Assembly (NCBI GenBank): GCA_036365455.1
Contig: JAWQUS010000004.1
Location: forward strand, 4,285,501-4,349,500
DNA from: Macrosoma leucophasiata
Lineage: Eukaryota > Arthropoda > Insecta > Lepidoptera > Hedylidae
DNA: 64,000 nt
Direction of reading: 5' to 3'
The position numbers and the translations under genes are program-made. Below are positions 9,701 through 18,178 of this stretch, piece after piece (the first letter of the stretch is position 1; each line of letters begins with the position of its first letter). The notes below the pieces were generated by a model. The model was not told where the DNA came from and ran no database searches. It saw only the letters and a program-made list of their open reading frames with translations.

Positions 9701-12255
9701 ACGAGATTATCCTTGTTTTAATATAAATAAGACGATGTATGCGGTCACGAGACCCGAAATAAAATTAATTATAGAATACCAATACCCGATCAGGGCCATT
9801 GCTGCTTCAGGGATTAAATATACAAGTCACAAGGATTGTTTTATTTTATTTCGCATTAACACATGCCTGTGAAATATATTTCATTTAAAGAAAAATGGAA
9901 AGAAAACTTGACTTCAGGCGAGACTCGAACTCACAGCCACTGGGAATCTAGTCCAGCCGCTCTTCCAACTGAGCCAACGAAGTCCTGTCCGAATTGTTAA
10001 ATCTTTCCTTCACATTTATTACATTGCCTTATGGTGGCAGTAGCGCCATCTATTGCCACACTATGCTAGTTAGGCAACCGATATAATAAACTTTGCAGTT
10101 TATTAAATATCGTAAAGAAGTCGCTTTTACCCTTAATAATTGTTTTATATTATTTCGCATTAACACATGCTTGTGAAACCATAAGGCAATGCAATAAATG
10201 TAAAGGAAAGATTTGACAATTCGGGCAGGACTTCGGTGGCTCAGTTGGAGGAGCAGCTGGACTAGATTCCCAGTGGCCGAGAGTTCAAGTCTCGCCTGAA
10301 GTCAAATTTTTCTTTCCATTTTTTTAAAATAAAATAGTCACAAGGATGTCGATCTTGTGTCTGAAAGATATTACTAACCTTTTGAACAGAAGAATACTTG
10401 GCGAGGGCATCCCTGAAGGCCTGGGTTAGTCGCTCCACTTGCAGCTTCTGGGGTTTGTCGCCGCGTCTCACCACTACACCCAGTCGCTGAATATCGCGAG
10501 CCGTGGCAGACACTGATCCATTCACATTCTGTTGAGTGTCGTGGCTGAAAAATCAAATGGATGTAAACATTTTTATCATTAGGGCGTGTTACAATCGCCT
10601 AACACATTTGCTTATAGTCCTAGGACTGATTGCAGATCAAAGGGAAACTAAAAAAAAAACATTAGGGCGTAGGCACCACCGCATTACCCATTCTATCTGC
10701 CGCCAAATGGTATTACATAGCCTATCGTGTTCCAGTTAGATGGTAATGTGTGGCATCGTAATAATCACAGAGATATAACAACTAAGGTCTCAGGGGTGGT
10801 AACGCATCTGCATTTTGACTTCTACCCCCTTATTCATAAACGTATTTTAGATAAAGTGTTGCTAATCTCTTCTTTGTCTTTTTTTATCCTGCACATTTGA
10901 CAATGCAACTGACAAAGACAAAGCATTCTATAGCTAAAACGTATCTAATGTACGTTTATGAATAAGGGGGCTAGTCTTTGTGTGTATAGGCTGCAGTCAT
11001 CACTTAACGTCGAAAAATTAAATGGATGTCAACATTTTTATCATTATTTATATCCTGAACTTTGAAGTTGGGTGGTGAAGACCGCACCACTACTGGTAGA
11101 GAATTCTTCTGCAAGTGCAGTCAGTCAACCAAGCAAAGGCGGTCAAATCATAGGTAGTAAGTGTAAAGTGCAGGATGGGCAGGTAGCTCCTGGAGAACAG
11201 ATACCAGGGGTTGCGGGTTTAGGTCCCATCCAAAAGTCATTTTTATTTGAGAAGTAATTAGAAGGTCAGTCATATAAAAATTTGGCTAGCTACAAAAAAA
11301 ACAGTATTTTAATCATTTGGTCAGCATTTAAAGATTTTGTATGCAAGAAAAATAAACAATCCGCAATCCTTGTTTCGTAAATAATTTTGAAAATTATAAT
11401 TAATTTAATCATATGCTTAGCTATAGTGTTTTTATTAAATTTTATGGCTCTATTATCATCACTCAATATGAAGTATGAACTGTATGCTTGGATAAAAAAA
11501 CATAACACTCCTTCCATTGCAGTTGGGTAAAAAGTCTACAAATTATATACCTATTCTTAAAATAGGTTTCAAAGCTGTATAATCAATAGCCTGCAATTTA
11601 ATAGAGATAGAATAAGAGTTTTCATTTAAAAAATTTCAATTTAATAAATTAATTCAAATTTTTAAAATGTAAACTCAGTTTTATTATTTTGATAGTCCAA
11701 AAAAAGAATTTTGACTATAATCAACTCTGAATTTAAGTTCTAATTAAAAGTTAACATAGCAATAAAATACTTAGCAAAATATGTTAAGTATTTTAATAAT
11801 ATTCTAATAATTCTAAGTAATATTTCTCTAAGTAATATTTCTATCAATACAGTTACCCCCTTATTTATAAACATACATTAGATACGTTTTAGCTATAGAA
11901 TGCTTTGTCCTTGTCAGTTGCATTGATTAGTTGAGAGATTAGCAACACTTTAGCTAAAATACGTTTATGAATAAGGGGTAGAAATATAACAAAAGACTTA
12001 TGTCTGTCAAAGTAAATAAAAGTAATGCACTCACATTTTCTCCCGTAACTGTACACTGTCGCTAGGACCCCCAATCTGCTTCATCATCTTCTCCAGAGAC
12101 CGCAGCCCGCTGTTAATCGCATTGATATTGTCCGCAATGCCCTCACTCAAGTTGTAAAGTTCTGTAGGACTGAAGTCCGCAAAACCAACAGTTGGTGGTG
12201 CTGCAGTCGCTCCGTAGTCACGGGATGACCCGCTTATTGGTTCTCGTTCAGACAT
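6564..12255 (-). CDS. Syx13: Syntaxin 7/12/13-class Qa-SNARE, five coding exons
   Basis: Coding exons on the minus strand are 12255-12035, 10544-10379, 8744-8616, 7307-7169 and 6739-6564. They join in frame through GT-AG introns to 276 residues plus stop, a normal syntaxin length. Residues about 25-135 form the helical N-terminal (Habc) region, beginning FADFSPTELYNLSEGI. Residues about 185-245 form the SNARE helix, with the expected zero-layer glutamine at about residue 214 (in VNAQ). A basic stretch (KRKYRKR) precedes one C-terminal membrane helix at about 253-272, and a short tail ends SFK. Such proteins drive fusion of endosomal membranes as tail-anchored SNAREs. The DVNQI motif and the N-terminus look closer to syntaxin 12/13 than to syntaxin 7, but the paralogue choice is from memory. 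All four introns carry transposon insertions. Confidence 0.93.
6760..6976 (-). mobile_element. Metulj-like SINE with internal deletion, in the last syntaxin intron
   Basis: Runs from a T-rich tail to CTTTACCACCAGT. About 100 bp of the middle is missing: CACAAAATGA is followed abruptly by ATTACCACCTGACC. It lies just upstream of exon 5 in transcript order, leaving the acceptor intact. Confidence 0.75.
7022..7153 (-). mobile_element. tRNA-like SINE head beside the exon 4 donor
   Basis: On the minus strand, GACCCACATGGTGCAACGGT and CGCGGGTTCGATCCCCACAC resemble the A and B boxes of a tRNA-derived SINE. It starts about 15 bases into the intron. Confidence 0.5.
7169..7307 (-). CDS. Syx13: Syx13 coding exon 4 (residues 173-218, first half of SNARE helix)
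   Basis: The acceptor TTTTCCAG precedes GCGCGG. The exon ends after one base of a codon at the consensus donor G|GTGAGT. It encodes ARLIQFETSM... DVNQIMQELAEMVNAQAQAV, containing the central glutamine of the Qa-SNARE motif. The downstream intron starts with a tRNA-like repeat fragment. Confidence 0.92.
7331..7400. mobile_element. Helitron-type terminal fragment
   Basis: ACTAGCCGACCCGGCAAACG is the inverted CTAG-ending terminus seen also near 33.1, 34.5, 38.8 and 51.4 kb. It lies about 20 bases from the exon 4 acceptor. Confidence 0.45.
7891..8529 (-). mobile_element. 5S-rRNA-derived SINE, interrupted by a hAT-like MITE, in intron 3
   Basis: The minus strand gives the 5S-like head, the TTCGGAGGGC block and the AGCAGCGT...TGGAGTAA tail seen in better copies at 29020 and 55033. 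The MITE at 8207-8498 splits it, with ATCTACAC on both sides. The head runs into a palindrome (8512-8585). Confidence 0.75.
8207..8498 (-). mobile_element. hAT-like MITE family H1
   Basis: Ends CATAGAGCAACAC and GTGTTGCTCTGTG. The 8-bp TSD ATCTACAC is perfect (8199-8206 and 8499-8506). It is inserted in the 5S-SINE. Confidence 0.85.
8512..8585. repeat. Long palindrome near the exon 3 donor
   Basis: Two arms of about 35 bp (8512-8546, 8551-8585) share GCGGGGC, GCGCGCTTTGAGATTGGATA and match except for about two bases plus the loop edge. The transcript could fold this into a hairpin about 29 nt downstream of the splice donor. Confidence 0.8.
8616..8744 (-). CDS. Syx13: Syx13 coding exon 3 (residues 130-172)
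   Basis: Phase-0 exon of exactly 43 codons between acceptor ATTGCAG and donor GTTTGA. It encodes the linker between the N-terminal bundle and the SNARE helix: basic at first (PKKARVR), then acidic (ADDEES). A strong DNA palindrome begins about 29 bases into the downstream intron. Confidence 0.9.
8765..9000. other. Intron 2 DNA with a LINE-tail-like fragment
   Basis: ATCAGAATCAGAATCAGAAA followed by CTCATTTATTCATTTAGGG resembles the reversed 3' tail of a non-LTR element. Nothing coding is visible. Confidence 0.3.
9015..9267. mobile_element. MITE family Q in intron 2
   Basis: Ends ACAGTGCTCTAC... and ...TTGGATACTGT. It carries the subterminal inverted pair AGAGCGTTATCTC (about 9083) and GAGATAACGCTCT (about 9204). 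No clear TSD. Confidence 0.65.
9838..10326. mobile_element. Inverted pair of tRNA-derived SINE T1 in intron 2
   Basis: Two T1 units face each other: minus at about 9869-10078 and plus at about 10183-10326. Each has a tRNA-like head (GCTCAGTTGG, AGTTCGAGTCTCGC). A shared spacer contains TTTCGCATTAACACATGC. The inverted layout could fold in the pre-mRNA. Confidence 0.7.
10379..10544 (-). CDS. Syx13: Syx13 coding exon 2 (residues 74-129)
   Basis: The acceptor TTTTTCAG lies immediately upstream (10552-10545). The first base completes an Ile codon with exon 1, and the exon ends in phase 0 at AAG before the donor GTTAGT. It encodes the middle and end of the helical N-terminal bundle (RDIQRLGVVVRRGDK... 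LAKYSSVQK). The 35 bases at its acceptor side are duplicated about 465 bp upstream, around a SINE insertion. Confidence 0.92.
10588..10659 (+). mobile_element. 72-bp poly(A)-tailed retro-insert of unknown source
   Basis: Perfect 11-bp TSD CATTAGGGCGT on both sides (10577-10587, 10660-10670), and the insert ends in A10. It contains the palindrome AGTCCTAGGACT. I do not recognise the parent RNA. Confidence 0.75.
10665..11010 (+). mobile_element. Metulj-like SINE, truncated at both ends, intron 1
   Basis: Begins at GGGCGTAGGCACCACC and stops after CAGTCATCACTTAACG, so the first about 30 bp and the A-rich tail are missing. It matches the minor subfamily (TCTATCTGCCGCC, GTTAGATGGTAATG). A MITE P copy interrupts it. 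Confidence 0.8.
10825..10970 (+). mobile_element. MITE family P inside the SINE
   Basis: 146 bp from CCCCCTTATTC to GAATAAGGGGG, flanked by CTA on both sides (10822-10824, 10971-10973). Uninterrupted SINE copies show a single site here, so the 3-bp TSD is direct evidence. Confidence 0.85.
11080..11240 (+). repeat. Dispersed repeat W with a tRNA-like end
   Basis: Shares AGAATTCTTCTGCRAG and GCAGTCAGTCAACC with 16590-16790 and 63115-63260. The 3' part folds with a GGATGGG/CCCATCC stem and holds GCGGGTTTAGGTCCC, like a shortened tRNA B box. Confidence 0.5.
11241..11855. other. AT-rich intron 1 DNA, nothing assigned
   Basis: No exon-like or repeat-end signal was recognised. Confidence 0.4.
11856..11978 (-). 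mobile_element. MITE family P, inverted, internally shortened
   Basis: CCCCCTTATTTATAAACAT to ATGAATAAGGGG. The central AATGTGCAGG part is missing relative to other copies. Flanks are TTA and TAG. Confidence 0.7.
12035..12255 (-). CDS. Syx13: Syx13 coding exon 1 (start codon; residues 1-73)
   Basis: Starts with ATG at 12255-12253 and ends two bases into a codon before the donor GTGAGT (12034-12029). The protein opens MSEREPISGSSRDYGATAAP, an unstructured leader, then enters the first N-terminal helix. A possible acceptor (TTTAACAG) lies about 13 bases upstream of the ATG, suggesting a separate untranslated first exon. Confidence 0.9.
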
Positions 12256-12743
12256 CTTTCGCTGTTATCTGTTAAAGATTTTTCCAATACACTTTTTCAC
12301 TACATTTTTTACCACACAGGTTTAGGCATGCTAGCTCATCCAGTGATTATAATTTCATTTATGCTATACTATGCGTTATTTACCTTATTAAAGTGTTTTT
12401 AGATCCTTGTTCATTTCGGAGTTTAAATGATTGGAATAAATGTGTTACTGTCACAAAACCGATATACCTACTAAAAATAAAATCACTTTCCCTAAGGTAA
12501 ATTTACTTGATACACAGTTGGTATAAAAGGTAATTATTTGGTTGGTATTAAAGATAATTTACATAAATATGATCTATTTACCTAAATATAGCTGCGTATT
12601 TACAAGCGTCGTAAATAATCAGATGATTCACGATAAAAGCACAAGGAAACAAAAGAAACGCCCGTATTTCGATCAATTATTACACAAGAATACTATCAGG
12701 CTCATGCAATAAATTACTAAAACCGGATTGTTGTATAATTTAC

Positions 12744-12850
12744 CTTTTTAAATGTTGAACTATTCTGTTCTATCTGGTTTTGCAATAATTAAAATATTGG
12801 AAGACAGCACAAAACTCCGGCGATTTTACGAATAAATTGAAAGTTGAAAC
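12744..12850 (-). other. Likely 5' untranslated exon of the syntaxin gene
   Basis: On the minus strand a donor AAAAAG|GTAAAT sits at 12744/12743. It could splice to the TTTAACAG acceptor just upstream of the start codon. The outer boundary is a guess. It is inferred only from splice-site appearance and position. Confidence 0.4.
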
Positions 12851-12960
12851 GTCAACGTCAAACTCAAAATTAATGTCAGTTGCTGTCAAATGTCACATAA
12901 ATACGTGGCTACGTTCCTTAACACGACCGCATCGATTTTCAATCACATATTTTCCAAAAG
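12851..12960 (-). promoter_or_regulatory. Candidate promoter region of the syntaxin gene with five GTCA repeats
   Basis: Five GTCA tetramers lie in the same orientation within 45 bp (12851, 12857, 12875, 12885, 12892), just beyond the proposed first exon. No TATA box stands out. A role in transcription is inferred from position only. Confidence 0.3.
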
Positions 12961-13338
12961 ATATTATCTATTTAAAACCATAAAACTTTCAACACAAGAG
13001 CATTTAAACGCATTATAAATTTTTGATTTTTTCGCTTTTCGAATTTTCGTTTATTTTTCGAAAAACTATCAGATTGTCGAATTTTAATTCCAATCTAAGA
13101 ATGTGCTTGGCGTTCCAGTCGCCTCCTGCGATAAAGCGTTGGCCAAGGTTATCAACTAAAATACGTGTTTCCTACACATACTAATGTGTATGGTTCTAGA
13201 TCAGCTATAGTCTAAGTGTGTTCCGCGGAACCCTAGGGTTCCGTGATACCTCTGTCCGCAAGAATTTAGAAAAAAAAATCAAAACACCTCTCTCTGGTCG
13301 CTCCGCGGCCGCACAAAACGCTATGAACGTTATTCTTC

Positions 13339-13745
13339 TATCGTGGGCCTTGAGCGCGGGGACCGAATTCAGAAATTCCGTAACGAAAAAACCGGACGCT
13401 CCGGATTACAAATTTTAAACTCATTTAAAGAAAGTCATGTATAATTTCGCCGTCCGACCTCGTGGGTAGCGTGGCCGAGCGGTCTAGGCACTGGTTTAAG
13501 GCACCAGTCTCTTCGGAGGCGTGGGTTCGAATCCCACCGCTGCCAAGATTGTTTTTGTTCATTTTTTTATTGTTTGTTTTTCCATTCAATATTTAAGGAG
13601 CGGTGAATATTAATAGAAAATTATTGTTTCATTTTTCTATTTTTTTTTAATATTTGCATTTTATTTTGTTTTGCATAATTTTAGAAAATTATGTAAATGC
13701 AATAGCTTTACCGCGGCAGTCCCCGAGTGCCACACTTCTTTTTTT
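13339..13745 (+). repeat. Repeat family R surrounding the tRNA-Leu
   Basis: The ends match an inverted copy at 49853-50330: CCTTGAGCGCGGGGACCGAA and CAGAAATTCCGTAACG at one end, CAGTCCCCGAGTGCCACAC at the other. The middle differs; only this copy holds the tRNA. Confidence 0.6.
13465..13545 (+). tRNA. tRNA-Leu(AAG): tRNA-Leu(AAG)
   Basis: 81 nt. The acceptor stem GGTAGCG pairs with CGCTGCC (one G-U). The D arm is GCC...GGC. The anticodon stem CTGGT/ACCAG has the 7-nt loop TTAAGGC, giving anticodon AAG, which after A-to-inosine editing reads CUN codons. A long variable arm, typical of leucine tRNAs, and a T arm GTGGG TTCGAAT CCCAC follow, then discriminator A. A TTTTT terminator follows within about 10 bases. 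The D loop is about one base shorter than I expect. It looks functional, although it sits in a transposon. Confidence 0.88.
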
Positions 13746-13859
13746 TAATTTATATTTGTAGAAACGTGTGTTAACAATAGCTGGTATAATATCTCATAAG
13801 TTTGGTATCAACAATTTTATACTTGTATTTGAACTTAGAGCCGAGTTACAAATGTTTCT

Positions 13860-14558
13860 TTCAGCAGATACTTTTTTAATTTGAAGGACCGTTTGTATGA
13901 TAAAACTTGGTTGTTCCGATTGTCTTTTATGGCGAATATCTTGCAACAACTTAACGAATTGAATTTATCGTTGCAAGGTAAACAGACAACAGTGTTTCAG
14001 GCCTATATTAAAATAACTGCTTTTAAGATTTTTGGATCATTTGCATTGCTAAGAAAAAAATAGAAAGCTTTACGTTACTCAGTGAGTTTGTTAGCGAAAA
14101 CGACTCAGAAATGTTTGAAGGTGATGTGTTTGAAGAATTGGTCCAATATTTCAGTTCGATGCACGCATCTTTTGAAAAGTATTTTCCCGAAGAACACATT
14201 ACAAAAATTAAAGTGAATTCATGGATTCATAATCCTTTTTTACCCAACTTGGAAAAGCCTGAAAACATGTCAAACGAGATGTATGAATCTTTTAGAAATG
14301 TCATCAGACACAAGTATGGAGTCACTGTTCAAAACGACGCCTCTCAATGATTTTTGGTGCAGAATCCAAGATGAATATGCGATGCTTGGCCAAATGGCTC
14401 TGAATATTCTTCTTCCGTTCCCAACTACATATTTGTGCGAAACAGGATACTCTACCTACGCAGCCACGAAAACAAAATATCGCAATAGACTGGACACCGA
14501 AGCTGATATGAGACTCCAACTTTCTTCCATCAAACCTGATATCAACCAATTGATGTAA
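13860..14558 (+). pseudogene. ZBED5-like hAT transposase remnant, frameshifted
   Basis: Three frames in succession carry pieces of one protein: LNELNLSLQGK near 13950; YFPEEHITKIKVNSWIHNPF at 14180-14240; then LPFPTTYLCETGYSTYAATK and TKYRNRLDTEADMRLQLS at 14420-14540, the C-terminal hAT dimerisation region. At least two frameshifts and an early stop break it, and no N-terminal BED finger was found. Such ZBED5-like proteins derive from hAT transposases. Confidence 0.8.
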
Positions 14559-14800
14559 AATAAAAAACAGTTTCATACCTCCCACTAGTTAGATTTTTTA
14601 TTTTTTAATGTTTTCTATTATTGTCCTTTCCAAGTGGTGAAGTAAATAATAATTAGTAACTGTTACATTGTACTTTTATTATGCTGATTAATAGAAAATA
14701 CACTTATAAAAACAATTGTTTTATTGTAGGGTTCCATCAAGTATCTTGATTCCCAAAAGGGTTCCGTCATTTAAAAAGTTTGAGAACCACGGTTCTAGAT

Positions 14801-15451
14801 AATTGAATTAAGTATTACCAAAGATCATAAATAAACTACCAGAAGGGTTACAAGATATGTTTACAAATCTTAATTTAAATAATCACAGAAAATACTATAG
14901 CAAACTCAAGAATTACTATACTAATAAATGTTAATGAATAATGAGAATGTATCCATCTATATCTGTATACCATTATCATATAAGGAAGGTTAGACCGCAC
15001 ACACATAGATATACGTATAATGGTTTTATGTGTGTCTTTGCATGTTAACACCCTAATTTGTAAGATTGTTTGTAAAAATGAAAAAAAAAAAACAGAAAAA
15101 AGTGTTTGAAAGGAATGAAAGTAAATTTCTTCAGAGAGCCGGTGTTTCGGTGGACAATATTATGTCTACTGGACAGGACATTATTGTTCTCTCAGCGACA
15201 GCTTTATAGGACGCTATTTCCTGTCCAGTGCAGTCCTCTAATCTAATCGATGTGGCATAAAGAAAGTAGCCTCTACCTACTTTCTACAAACCACCTCGAG
15301 AGGCTTCCAGGGCTGAGTGCCGAGTGGATGGATTCAGGTTGGATTTTATATGCACTAGAGCCGATCCCGCATAGGCGCCGCTGTTTGTGGATGGGTATCA
15401 TCTGTTGCAAAACTAACTACTAATCACGTTATCACATATTTGATGGTAACT
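14801..15451. other. Intergenic DNA, nothing assigned
   Basis: A segment at about 15120-15245 is richer in GC and may be a repeat fragment. No gene was seen. Confidence 0.35.
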
Positions 15452-15462
15452 GATTTTTTGAT

Positions 15463-16091
15463 ATATATGTATCTTCACGCCAGGTCCCTAACGGGGTAGG
15501 CAGAGAGTGTAGAGCGCCAGACATCCCGGTTCTGACAAACCTCTCGTGCCTCGTCTACCTTCATCATTCTCTTCATACATGCACGCCGATTCCTAAGACT
15601 TTTGACCCCACCATCAGACAGAACTCGACCTATTTGGTCATGGTAGGTCAGCCTTGGTCTTCCTGGGCCTCTGCAACCATCCACATTCGCATTGTATATC
15701 TGTTTAGTCATTCGCTCATTCGACATTCTTTCTATATGCCCGAACCATCGGAGCATGCCTTTTTTCATTTTTACACCGATACTATCATTCACACAAAGTC
15801 TCTTTCTTACATCTTCATTACGAACGCGATCGGTGAGTGATACACCGCAGATCTTGCGCAAAGATCTCATCTCGACCGCGTTCAACTTACTTTCATGCTC
15901 TTTCCTGCATACCCAGCTCTCGCTTCCATATAAAAGCGTTGGAGTAAGTACAGCATTATGTACGGCTAGTCGAGCCCGCTGGCTGAGATGTTTAGATTCT
16001 AGCAGCTTACCCAACGCTCCATTCACGCAATTCCCAGCAAGCACTCTTCTTTCTATGTCAGTGGTGTACCTACCATCCTTGCTAAAAGCAT
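15463..16091 (-). mobile_element. LINE family A, 5'-truncated copy
   Basis: Perfect 11-bp TSD GATTTTTTGAT (15452-15462, 16092-16102). The minus-strand frame encodes the C-terminal region of a reverse transcriptase: SKDGRYTTDIERRVLAGN, LLYGSESWVCRKEHESK, RNEDVRKRLCV, MLRWFGHIERM, GRPRLTYHDQIGRV, and ends AYPVRDLA. The 3' end is CGTGAAGATACATA repeats. The clade is probably RTE-like, but uncertain. Confidence 0.88.
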
Positions 16092-16102
16092 GATTTTTTG
16101 AT

Positions 16103-16589
16103 GTTATCCTAAAACTCTTAATTGACATTTTTTATATAAAAGAAAGAAACGCAGATTTTAACTTTGTCACGCATTGTTGATTTTACACAGTAAAGTCTAA
16201 AGTAAACTTTCGTAATCTCTAATTTAATATTACGAAAGTTTTATACGCTAGTGCGTATTACGAAATGTCTTCGTAAAAGTTTATAATAAATCACCAAACA
16301 ACTTGCACGTTTGGACATCAGCATTATATTTAAATAGGACATTGATTATTCCGATTCCAACTTCAATTCAATGCATTCATCAGTATGAAAGAATTTTTCT
16401 CACAACAACGTCAGGATGCATAAACCACTCGACACCTGCTCGATGTGATTAAAAAAGACGGCCAAGCGTGATCGAGCCTTACGCGTGAAGTGACCTGTAG
16501 GTAATATTTTTTTATATTTATAAATTATATAGGTATTTGGTCTTTTTCTCAAGTTGTCTTATTAGGTACCTACAGTGTGAACTCATCAT
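16103..16589. other. Intergenic DNA with a short AT hairpin
   Basis: ACTTTCGTAAT and ATTACGAAAGT at about 16205-16240 form a short hairpin. Nothing else was recognised. Confidence 0.35.
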
Positions 16590-16790
16590 CATACAAAAAA
16601 ACCAAAAAAGGACCAAAGCCTCCTCATAAGAGGGATATGCCATAATCGCCATGCTTGGCATGCATCTTGCATTATTGCACTTATTGTTTGTTTGACCGCC
16701 ATTGTTCGGTTGAGTGACTGCACTTGTGGAAGAATTCTCTTCCAGTACCTAGAAGAAAATTCTTCCGCTACTGGAAGGTGGAGTCTCAAT
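16590..16790 (-). repeat. Dispersed repeat W
   Basis: Inverted relative to 11080-11240: CTTCCGCTACTGG, GAAGAATTCTCTTCC and GGTTGAGTGACTGCAC correspond to its first half. Confidence 0.45.
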
Positions 16791-17288
16791 ATTGGTCAAA
16801 ATTAGTTTGACTGAAAAAAAAACAGTTATTGACATACGCCCGGCCATATGAGGAGCCCAAAGTTCTAATCCCGACAAAGGTAATTTTGCGACGAAATGAC
16901 TTTTCATTAGACAAGATCTCTGAATACCTATAACATAACTACATAATATAAAATTTTATTTTGTAATACATTTATAAAACATGAAGCACATAAAACATAA
17001 TAACAATAAATAAATAAAAAAAAAAAAATAACTGTCGCAAGGAACCCAGTAAGCGTTATTACGCACCAAGTATTAATGGTTCTGCAGAACCAATGCAAAA
17101 ACTTGTTGCTCCTTTCATTGTGTACTAGCAACATTACTGGACATGTTCAACTTCCGTAGCAAAATACAATTGAGATAAAAAACGTATCTTCGTTTCATTT
17201 GCCTGGACCTTCATTAATGTCACGCCAATACGGTAAAAATACCGGTACCTATAGTGTTCATCATGTTATCAACAGGAGAAGCCACTGT
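16791..17288. other. Intergenic DNA, nothing assigned
   Basis: AT-rich, with an A-run near 17015-17027. No signal was recognised. Confidence 0.35.
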
Positions 17289-17416
17289 AGAAATCGTATT
17301 TGAGGATTTTCTCGCGTATACTACTCCCAACTTCTCTTTCTTACCTGACGTTTCGGTCGCTTTCCAGCTACCGTTTAAAGCAGCCAGCGACGAGAAAATC
17401 CGCAAATATGATTTCT
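17289..17416. repeat. Inverted repeat with 26-bp arms
   Basis: Arms 17289-17314 and 17391-17416 match at 24 of 26 positions (AGAAATC, TATTTG, GGATTTTCTCG). The interior contains GACGTTTCGGTCGCTTTCCA, a sequence also hinted at about 37936. Confidence 0.7.
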
Positions 17417-17430
17417 AATATGTATGTAGC

Positions 17431-17725
17431 CATAGAGCAACACGGGCCACCGGCCGCGGCGGTCTGGAGGGGAGTAGCCATAGCGTTTATTACCGAATAG
17501 TCTGTCATTTTTTGCGGGGGAAATGCGCGCGACACACACGCACACTACAAAAATCGTCTATTGAAACTCACACCTTGACTTTAACAAAATACAGAAATAA
17601 TTTCACGCACACATTCGAAGATCTAGGCGACAGGTAAGTGCAATCCCAAATGGGCCCATTTGGGATTGTACTTTGACAGAGGGGAAAGCCTGCATATGGC
17701 TACTCCCCTCCGGTGTTGCTCTATG
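17431..17725 (+). mobile_element. hAT-like MITE family H1, reference copy
   Basis: CATAGAGCAACAC at the left and GTGTTGCTCTATG at the right. TATGTAGC precedes the left end and recurs four bases after the right end. The left arm carries an extra GGCCACCGGCCGCGGCGG that the right arm lacks. Confidence 0.8.
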
Positions 17726-17847
17726 TAGGTATGTAGCTCGCGAAAACCTGCGAAAACGTTAGGAGAAGCCACTGGTTCCCGAAATAAGTACAGTGAACAA
17801 TGGTAAGGAAATCTATGGATTGGATATATGAATTGATATAAATATCT

Positions 17848-18000
17848 TTTTAACCGACTTCGAAAAAAGGAGGAGGTTCTCAATTCGTCCGGATGTTTTC
17901 TTTTTTTTTATGTAGATATGTTCAGCGATAATTTGAATACGCCTGTACCGATTTGGATGATTTTTGTCAATAAATAAATAGTGTTAACGCCCATCTCACA
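17848..18000 (+). repeat. Dispersed lepidopteran repeat (AAAAAGGAGGAGGTT type)
   Basis: ACCGACTTCGAAAAAAGGAG and GAGGTTCTCAATTCG are a common lepidopteran repeat start. A relative lies at about 60645-60720. Confidence 0.4.
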
Positions 18001-18178
18001 CAAAACCCCCGAAAAATACCTGATTTTTGTAATCATTTTATTCAAGAGCTGTAACTTTGAATAAAATGTGTGTAATTATTTGAAGTTACCTTCTCTATTT
18101 GAAGTTAAGTTCTCATGGTTCAAGTTCAAATTATGTTTTAAATAAGACATTACGTGGCTTTTTCGTTTTACTTTATTG

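Larger units (their letters stand above)
10547..11046. repeat. 35-bp direct repeat bracketing an insertion at the exon 2 acceptor
   Basis: 10547-10581 and 11012-11046 match at 33 of 35 positions. The left copy is the pyrimidine tract of exon 2's acceptor. The right copy lacks the AG. Between them lies a truncated SINE with two further insertions. Confidence 0.8.
13202..14790 (+). mobile_element. Decayed hAT-type transposon carrying a tRNA gene
   Basis: The direct repeat GGTTCTAGAT flanks it (13192-13201, 14791-14800), containing an 8-bp hAT-style TSD. The right end reads AAAGTTTGAGAACCAC, typical of hAT termini. The left end (CAGC..., GGAACCCTAGGGTTCC) is less well kept. It contains ZBED5-like transposase remains and tRNA-Leu. 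Confidence 0.65.
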
